NCBI GenBank assembly: GCA_013538855.1
Contig: JABXJS010000192.1
Coordinates: 1-49,917 of the forward strand
DNA from: Herpetosiphonaceae bacterium
GTDB taxonomy: Bacteria > Chloroflexota > Chloroflexia > Chloroflexales > Herpetosiphonaceae
DNA: 49,917 nucleotides
Direction of reading: 5' to 3'
Of the stretch, positions 45,466 to 49,917 are shown in pieces. The position numbers and the translations under genes were made by a program. Positions within the stretch are counted from its first letter, which is position 1. Each line of letters begins with the position of its first letter. The notes beneath the pieces are model-generated. The model did no database searches and was not told the DNA's origin. It saw only the letters and a program-made list of their open reading frames with translations.

Positions 45466-45482
45466 AGCCCCAACCGCCATGG

Positions 45483-46418
45483 TCAGGCCGACTGCCGCAG
45501 CATCCAGGCCCGCGCCATCCAGCGCCAGGTGCGCTCGAGGCCCACCGCCAGCGTGGTCGTTGGCTGCCAGCCTAGCTCTTGGCGCGCCCGATGAATATCG
45601 AGCACCTGAATCGGCACATCGTGCGGCTTGGCTGGGCTGAAGCATAGGCGCAGCGGCCACTCTCCAAGCCGCTCAATCTGCCGCAGCAGATCGCTTAGCG
45701 CGGTGCCCACGCCCGAGCCAATGTTTAAGATCGCCTGCGGGCGCGGATTCGTCGCCGCCAACAGCGCCGCCCGCGCGACATCGCCAACATAGATATAGTC
45801 GCGCACGCTGCTGCCATCGCCCCAAATCTCAAGCGGCTCGCGCCGCAGCAGCCGATGCATCGCCACGCCAATGATGCCCTGCTTGCCGGTGGGGTTCTGA
45901 CGCTCGCCGTAGGCGTTGGCCACCCGCAGGATCTGATACTCCAGCTGATGCCGGTGAGCATACAGATGAATGTACTTCTCGATCATCAGCTTGGCCACGC
46001 CATGCGCCCCGATCGGATCAGTCGGGTGGTCTTCAGCGATCGGCAGACGACAGGCCGGCCCATACACCGTCCCGCCAGAGGAGAAGAAGATCAGGCGCGC
46101 AACGCCGCGCCGCACCATGGCATCTAGAATCGTCAGCGTTGGAAAGAGATTCTGCTGGACATTGCCGATCATATCCTGCTCTGCGGTCAGCGGAACGCTG
46201 GCGCTCGCTAAATGATAGACTACATCCACCCCCGCGAGCGCTGTGTCCAGCAGCGCAGCGTTGGCCGCATCGCCGATAACCTGCTCGACAGCCGCCGCAG
46301 GCGCATACCCGTGGCCTGGCTGCCGCGAGAGCACCCGCACCTGATGACCATGTGCACACAGCACATCCACAAGATGCGAGCCAATAAAGCCGCTTCCGCC
46401 AATCAGCAACGCCTTCAT
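45483..46418 (-). CDS. NAD-dependent sugar-nucleotide epimerase/dehydratase-like SDR with Tyr-to-His change
   Basis: An extended SDR of 311 residues, likely acting on a nucleotide sugar. GGSGFIGSH (7-15) binds NAD(P), FFSSGGTVYG (111-120) is the active-site strand with Ser113/114, and Lys143 is in place. The Tyr of the YxxxK motif is replaced by His139 (CAT at 46002-46004), one base from TAT. The enzyme may be inactive, use His, or act in a changed way. The ATG at 46418 has GGAGGT 6 bases upstream. It could reduce or epimerise the CDP-4-keto-6-deoxyglucose made by rfbF/rfbG. It lies apart from the main run but downstream of a SARP-like promoter, suggesting co-regulation. Confidence 0.83.
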   Translation of the reverse strand: MKALLIGGSGFIGSHLVDVLCAHGHQVRVLSRQPGHGYAPAAAVEQVIGDAANAALLDTALAGVDVVYHLASASVPLTAEQDMIGNVQQNLFPTLTILDAMVRRGVARLIFFSSGGTVYGPACRLPIAEDHPTDPIGAHGVAKLMIEKYIHLYAHRHQLEYQILRVANAYGERQNPTGKQGIIGVAMHRLLRREPLEIWGDGSSVRDYIYVGDVARAALLAATNPRPQAILNIGSGVGTALSDLLRQIERLGEWPLRLCFSPAKPHDVPIQVLDIHRARQELGWQPTTTLAVGLERTWRWMARAWMLRQSA

Positions 46419-46981
46419 CGCGGCACCTCCGCTCCTGTGCGCTCGGTGGAGTGTGTGCATCCCATCGCCATGCCCTATCTAGACGCTCAAGCCTGCCCCA
46501 GCTTAAGCGTCCACTCTGCCGCCGCGCCTGTTCAGCAGCATCAACCCACCGCGCACTGTCTGACCCCTGCATCTGCCCAGCACCACTGCGCACACCAGCA
46601 GCATGCGCCACCCCTACGCTCATGCAAACGCTTGTGCCGTGCGCACTCATGCGGCGGCTGCCCGCAGGCGGTGTATCCCTATTAGCAAGCCTAGTCCAGC
46701 CACAATAGCAGAGCAATGCCGACAAACTGGCGACAAACTGGCGACATTGTTGGTGCAGATACGCGCTGCGCTCGGTGCGCCCAGCCACACCAACGCCTGT
46801 TGCAGGCTAATCAGGCGGCAAGCAATCCCGCCCAAGCGCGCGACTGCTGCACGGCGCAGGCGCATGCAGCCCGCCGACCGTAGCGCAACCACAGCGCAGC
46901 ATTTCAAAAAAACTTCCGCCAGCAGGCGCACGTGTGCTAGGATCGGCAGAACGTCGTCAGCTCTGTAGAAGGAGTGGCACC
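46419..46981. other. Divergent intergenic region with SARP-like site
   Basis: This gap lies between the minus-strand SDR gene and the plus-strand acetyltransferase gene. It contains the second triple-heptamer promoter (46702-46746), which leaves a leader of about 280 bases before the SDR ATG. A TAGGAT (46937-46942) could be the minus-10 of the plus-strand gene, though no good minus-35 partner is seen. No gene is called here. Confidence 0.5.
46702..46746 (-). promoter_or_regulatory. Second putative SARP operator and promoter, facing the SDR gene
   Basis: On the minus strand TGTCGCC (46740-46746), TGTCGCC (46729-46735) and TGTCGGC (46718-46724) are spaced by 4 bases, then exactly 10 bases lead to TATTGT (46702-46707), a TAnnnT box. 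Even the 4-base spacers between heptamers are alike (AGTT). Layout, spacing and orientation equal the site at 41685-41729, which makes chance unlikely. It would place the SDR gene under the same activator as the cluster. Confidence 0.62.
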
Positions 46982-47495
46982 ATGGCCATTCGCCGACGAA
47001 CATCCCACGCCGCGCCAGCCTACCAGGCTGTGTGGCTGCGGGCGCTGCGCGAGCACCCCGAGGCGTTTGGCGCAGCGCTGGAGGAGCACCAGCAGCTCAC
47101 GCAGGAGCAGGTGGCCCAGCAGCTCGCCGAGCACGTTGACAGCCGCATTGGCCTTGGGGTCTGGATCGACGCGCAGCTCGTCGGCATCAGCAGCCTGCTG
47201 TGCCACACCCGCCGCAAGACGCGCCACAAGGCCATGGTCAGCGCGCTGTCTGTGGCCCCAGCCGACACGGGGGCGCGGCGTCGGCCACAGACTGCTGGAC
47301 AGCATGCTCGCGCTGGCCCACGCCACGCCAGAGCTAGAGGATGTGCCGCTGGCGGTCACCGTCGGCAATCTGGCCGCCCGCACGCTCTACCGCCGCGCCG
47401 GCTTTGTGCCCTACGGCGTCGAGCCACGCTCCACCAACGTTGACGGCCGCTACTTCGACACCGAGTGGATGCTGCTGCATCTGCGCGGCGAGTAG
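46982..47495 (+). pseudogene. Frameshifted GNAT N-acetyltransferase
   Basis: AAGGAG lies 7 bases before the ATG. The first frame gives an N-terminal half ending VSALSVAPADTG, after which the protein-like sequence continues in the next frame as RGRGVGHRLLDSML, the acetyl-CoA-binding motif, then NLAARTLYRRAGFVPYG and a stop at 47495. The break falls in a run of five G (47269-47273); removing one G restores a single frame of about 170 residues. Without correction, the first frame runs on out of phase to 47443. It may be a true pseudogene, a sequencing error in the G-run, or slippage. It is outside the biosynthetic run and probably unrelated to it. Confidence 0.8.
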
Positions 47496-47643
47496 CGCAC
47501 CATGGACGCAAAAGCACACTAGGCAGCCACCGGATAGGCCGCCGACTGCCCAGCAGCTACACTTACAGCAGGCACACACAGCCAAGCGCGCCAGCGGGCG
47601 CAGCAGCGCCCCCGCGCCGCTGTACACATAAGGAGGGGTAGCC

Positions 47644-48471
47644 ATGATAGCGCATAGTGTAGCTTGGATACGACGACGGCCGCTCGTCGCCTACGTCGGG
47701 CTGGCGTTTGCAATCACGTGGATTTTAATCGCACCGCTGGCGCTCCACGCGCCGATCTCGCCGCAGTGGCACGCCCTCGGAGCGCTTGGGCCTGCGCTGG
47801 CGGCGCTGGGCGTTACGTGGGCGATCAGCGGTCGCCGGGGGCTGGCGGCGCTGGGACGCCGCTTGATACCCAAACACCTCGGCCCGCTGTGGCTAAGCAT
47901 CGCGCTGTTTAGCCCGCTGCTGCTGTTTGGCGTCGCCATGCTCGCGCTGCGTGTGGCAGGCCAGCCCTGGCCCAATTTCAGCCTGCTCAGCAGCGCCGAG
48001 TATGCCAGCTTCGCCTGGATCGGCAGCACCTTGCTCGCCGCAGCCAGCTACGGCATCTGCGAGGAGATCGGCTGGCGCGGGTTTGCGCTGCCGCGGCTCC
48101 AGCAGGGCCGTGGAGCGCTCGCAGCCACGCTGCTGCTGGCGCTGTTCTGGGCGCTGTGGCATATCCCGATGTTCTTCTACCGCTTCGAGTTTGGCACCGC
48201 GCAGGTGGTTGGCTTCTTCATCAGCCTGGTTGCTGGCGCGATCTGGCTGACATTTCTCTACAACAGCACCAGCGGCAGCATCTTCGCCGTAGCCGCATGG
48301 CACACCGTCTGGAATATTGTCAACATCGTTGGACTCCTCATCGCCGTCGATGTTGTGTCGCTCATGAGCGCGCTCGTCATCGTGGCCGCAGTCGTGATCG
48401 TGCTTGTGTGGCGGCCGACGCGGCTAGCAACCACGCGCAAGGTTACGCTGTCCGACCTAGAGCCAGCTTAG
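47644..48471 (+). CDS. CPBP family intramembrane metalloprotease
   Basis: A membrane protein of 275 residues with about seven or eight hydrophobic helices. The family motifs are complete: Glu140-Glu141 with Arg145 in EEIGWRGFALP, His173 in LWHIPMFF, and His220/Asn224 in AAWHTVWN. These form the metal site of CAAX/Abi-type proteases, which cut prenylated or other membrane-linked substrates; many bacterial members are linked to bacteriocin immunity, but the substrate here is unknown. AAGGAGG sits 7 bases before the ATG, and a terminator follows. It is probably a stand-alone gene next to the cluster rather than part of it. Confidence 0.92.
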   Translation: MIAHSVAWIRRRPLVAYVGLAFAITWILIAPLALHAPISPQWHALGALGPALAALGVTWAISGRRGLAALGRRLIPKHLGPLWLSIALFSPLLLFGVAMLALRVAGQPWPNFSLLSSAEYASFAWIGSTLLAAASYGICEEIGWRGFALPRLQQGRGALAATLLLALFWALWHIPMFFYRFEFGTAQVVGFFISLVAGAIWLTFLYNSTSGSIFAVAAWHTVWNIVNIVGLLIAVDVVSLMSALVIVAAVVIVLVWRPTRLATTRKVTLSDLEPA

Positions 48472-48482
48472 TCGCTGGTGCG

Positions 48483-48524
48483 CCGCTGATCTTCGCCCGT
48501 AGGCAGGATCAGCGGACTTGTTTT
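48483..48524 (+). terminator. Terminator after the CPBP protease gene
   Basis: A perfect 9-bp stem (48483-48491 with 48507-48515) encloses a 15-base loop and is followed by ACTTGTTTT. It begins 12 bases after the stop codon on the plus strand. Confidence 0.6.
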
Positions 48525-48683
48525 AGGGAAGGACTACCCCGCTACGCTCGCCAGCGTCTGCTGCGCCAGCGTTCGCCCGTGCACAGTCCACGCCAGGCCG
48601 CCGCCGTGCCATCCGCGAGCCCTGATGACCAGCGCTGCGGCCTAGCGCCCCCACCGCTGATTAATCAAACAGCGCATAATCTT

Positions 48684-48848
48684 CAGCGCTGCGCCTGCAC
48701 CACCAGCCTGCGCCCCACCGCTCCCCCCACCCACAGCGGACTCGGCCTCTGCGCGCCTGCCGAGCACCACCGCCCTGCGCTGCGCCGCCTGCACCAACCG
48801 CTCGCTTGTCATCAGCGCTGCGCCTGCACCTCCAGCCTGCGCCCCACC
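48684..48848. repeat. Two near-identical 36-bp direct repeats
   Basis: Copies at 48684-48719 and 48813-48848 differ at one base. Both begin CAGCGCTGCGCC. Their centre-to-centre distance is 129 bases, and the DNA between them is related in composition but not clearly a third copy. Function unknown. Confidence 0.7.
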
Positions 48849-48948
48849 TGCGCCGCCAGAAACACCGAGCGCTACATCTGCATACGCGCTACGCACCACC
48901 AACCAACAATATCCAAAATCATGTGCTTGGCGACGGCGCACACGCAGC

Positions 48949-48979
48949 AAAAAGCCGCACCACAGCGCTGTGATGCGGC
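48949..48979 (-). terminator. Rho-independent terminator of the secreted protein gene
   Basis: On the minus strand a 13-bp inverted repeat (48954-48979, one mismatch, almost no loop) is followed by five T residues (48949-48953). It lies 17 bases past the stop codon of the gene at 48997-49677. Confidence 0.8.
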
Positions 48980-48996
48980 AGAACAATACGAGCTTT

Positions 48997-49677
48997 TTAG
49001 CGCAGGCGCAGCGGCGGCAGGAGCGGCAGCTTGAGCATGGCGCTTGGCGTGCGGAGCTGCGTGCTGGCGGACTTGAGCACCAGCGGCAGCAGCAGGCGAT
49101 TGGGAGCAACGCCCGGCGTCGCTGTTGGCGTAGCCGTTGTGGCTGGTGTGGCCGTCGGCGTCGCCGTAGCGCTTGACGTTGGTGTTGGCGTCGTCGTCAG
49201 CTCCGGTGTCGCCGTCGGTGTTAGTGTGGCCACCGTTGCCGTCGCCGTTGGGGTAGCGGTTGGACTCGGCGTGCTCGTCGGCGTGCTCGTCGGCGTATCG
49301 GTCGGCGTGCTCGTCGCCGTCGGCGTATCGGTCGGCGTGTTCGTCGCCGTCGGCGTGTTCGTCGCCGTCGGCGTGTTCGTCGCCGTCGGCGTGTTCGTCG
49401 GCGTTGGGGTCGCCGTCGGCGTTGGCGTGCTGGTGGGCGCGCCGTGCCAGAAGCCGCCCTCAACCGAGAACTGACCGCCGCTGTGCTCGGAGGCAGCAGC
49501 GTCAGCTTGGCCGATGGAGCCAGCGACAGCGAAGTCGCCGCCGTCGCTGCGGCCACCGCCGCCGTCGATGGTCGACCAGGTCAGGCTAAAGCCGCCGCCG
49601 CTCTGCGCGAGCACCAGGCTGACGCCGAGCGCGAGGGCCAGCGCGCTGGCGATGAGCCAAATCGTGCGCCGCTTCAT
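48997..49677 (-). CDS. Secreted Thr-Pro-rich repeat protein
   Basis: A protein of 226 residues. A signal peptide covers about 1-24 (basic KRR, hydrophobic core, VLA then QS). Residues 25-80 form a Gly-rich domain ending in EGGFWHG, a pattern often seen before Thr-Pro linkers in Chloroflexota surface proteins. From about 82 to 190 the chain is Thr-Pro-Thr-Ala/Asn repeats, probably extended and possibly glycosylated. The end has [11 protein letters not shown], another habitual ending in that phylum. The start overlaps the stop of the preceding gene (ATGA). Function unknown; likely cell-surface. It is unrelated to the biosynthetic run but is the best clue to the organism. Confidence 0.85.
   Translation of the reverse strand: MKRRTIWLIASALALALGVSLVLAQSGGGFSLTWSTIDGGGGRSDGGDFAVAGSIGQADAAASEHSGGQFSVEGGFWHGAPTSTPTPTATPTPTNTPTATNTPTATNTPTATNTPTDTPTATSTPTDTPTSTPTSTPSPTATPTATATVATLTPTATPELTTTPTPTSSATATPTATPATTATPTATPGVAPNRLLLPLVLKSASTQLRTPSAMLKLPLLPPLRLR
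49258..49434 (-). repeat. Minisatellite coding the Thr-Pro repeats
   Basis: Units of 18 bases and related 12-base units, with the plus-strand core GTCGCCGTCGGCGTGTTC, run in tandem inside the secreted protein gene. They code Asn-Thr-Pro-Thr-Ala-Thr-like units on the minus strand. Copy number may vary between strains. Confidence 0.8.
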
Positions 49678-49917
49678 GCTGCGCCGCCCTTCTGGCTGCG
49701 GCGGCCCAGACCCCAGCCCAGGCCCAGGCCGCCGAGCGCCACGGCCAGCAGCATCACGAGCCAGGCTTGGCTGCTCATGCCGCTGGCGCGACCGCCCTGC
49801 TCCAGCGCCGCCAGCCGCGCCTCCAGCGCCGCGATCTGATCGGCCTGCTCGTTGGAGACGCTGTTGAGGCCCTGGATGGCGGCGAGGGCCACGCCGTCGG
49901 CATCGACGGTGGCGATG
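49674..49917 (-). CDS. C-terminal part of a tail-fibre/S74-like protein (cut by window edge)
   Basis: Only the last 80 or so residues are visible; the gene enters from beyond the right edge. The first visible residues, around [14 protein letters not shown], resemble the end of the intramolecular chaperone (peptidase S74) domain of tail-fibre-like surface proteins. Then come a short coiled coil ([17 protein letters not shown]), a hydrophobic membrane helix ([20 protein letters not shown]) and a basic tail. This would anchor the protein in the membrane. The stop overlaps the start of the secreted repeat protein, suggesting one operon. The family call rests on a short segment. Confidence 0.6.
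   Translation of the reverse strand, partial: IATVDADGVALAAIQGLNSVSNEQADQIAALEARLAALEQGGRASGMSSQAWLVMLLAVALGGLGLGWGLGRRSQKGGAA

Larger units (their letters stand above)
45087..45482. other. AT-rich intergenic region with the regulator promoter
   Basis: This gap separates the SDR gene from the regulator. It is markedly AT-rich around 45145-45265, unlike the coding DNA. It holds the regulator promoter (45233-45261) and a possible terminator for the SDR gene (45426-45465). No convincing gene is seen. Confidence 0.6.
48472..48996. other. Intergenic region with terminators and a duplicated 36-bp segment
   Basis: This region holds a terminator at each end and a direct repeat in between. A 36-bp segment at 48684-48719 recurs at 48813-48848 with one mismatch. 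A minus-strand open frame across it (48642-49109) is Gly/Ala-rich only because of the repeats and runs into the neighbouring gene, so it is not called. Nothing else is recognised. Confidence 0.55.

Noticed and set aside
48642-49109. Minus-strand Gly/Ala-rich open frame
   Set aside because: It runs across a terminator and a direct repeat and overlaps the secreted protein gene; its repeats come from the duplicated DNA.
1-49917. CRISPR arrays, tRNA or rRNA genes, transposases
   Set aside because: I saw no regularly spaced identical repeats with variable spacers, no cloverleaf-like tRNA, no rRNA sequence and no transposase motifs.

Overview
The window reads as one large biosynthetic gene cluster (BGC) from a GC-rich bacterium, most likely a filamentous Chloroflexota. 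The lineage call rests on the right edge. It carries a secreted protein with Thr-Pro-rich repeats and a C-terminal LLLPLVLK-type end, next to the tail of a tail-fibre/S74-like protein. Both are habitual in Chloroflexia and Herpetosiphon-like genomes. The lineage is an inference; no rRNA or other marker gene is present.

Layout. From 40813 down to 343, nineteen genes all lie on the minus strand. Gaps are 0-93 bases with several overlaps, and the run ends at a perfect 9-bp hairpin plus T6 terminator (291-319). In transcription order they are: a MIO ammonia-lyase/aminomutase; a rhomboid-like membrane protein; a GT1 glycosyltransferase; a five-protein hybrid PKS/NRPS line; an unfamiliar protein with a GT-A-like look; a type II thioesterase; a second GT1 glycosyltransferase; a paralogue of the unfamiliar protein; CDP-glucose genes rfbF and rfbG; an acyl-CoA ligase; a DrrAB-like ABC exporter pair; and two small membrane proteins. 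Upstream (41997-45086) is a large SARP/AfsR-type activator (OmpR-like DNA-binding domain, BTAD, NB-ARC, TPR), then a sugar-nucleotide SDR (45483-46418). To the right, outside the cluster, are a frameshifted GNAT acetyltransferase, a CPBP membrane protease, and the two surface/secreted proteins.

Assembly line, in gene order: FAAL-ACP-[two 30-residue MshEN-like repeats]-KS-AT-DH-KR-ACP, then C-A(Thr)-PCP-C, then pseudo-A - second acyl-AMP ligase - KR - PCP, then C-A(Tyr-like)-PCP, then KS-AT-ACP-TE. The adenylation pocket residues read DFWNIGMVH (threonine) and DASTIAAVC (tyrosine-like). The simplest product is a fatty acid extended and dehydrated once, joined to Thr, then to a carboxylic acid selected by the odd ligase-KR protein (possibly a hydroxy acid, giving an ester), then to Tyr or a Tyr-derived unit, and extended once by a malonyl-type unit without reduction before TE release. 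CDP-4-keto-6-deoxyglucose chemistry and up to four transferases suggest a glycosylated product. The ABC pair would export it or give self-resistance.

Most notable discoveries. (1) Two minus-strand promoter-like sites, upstream of the cluster side and of the SDR gene, share the same architecture: three heptamers with 11-bp pitch, then exactly 10 nt, then a TAnnnT box. This is the geometry expected of a SARP operator. (2) A pseudo-adenylation domain is fused to an active-looking acyl-AMP ligase, a KR and a PCP. (3) A pair of paralogous, unrecognised GT-A-like proteins lies in the cluster. (4) The cluster encodes a rhomboid-fold protein. (5) A PAL-like MIO enzyme carries a Leu-His selectivity pair. 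Product structure and enzyme roles are inference from sequence motifs read by eye; no database search was run.
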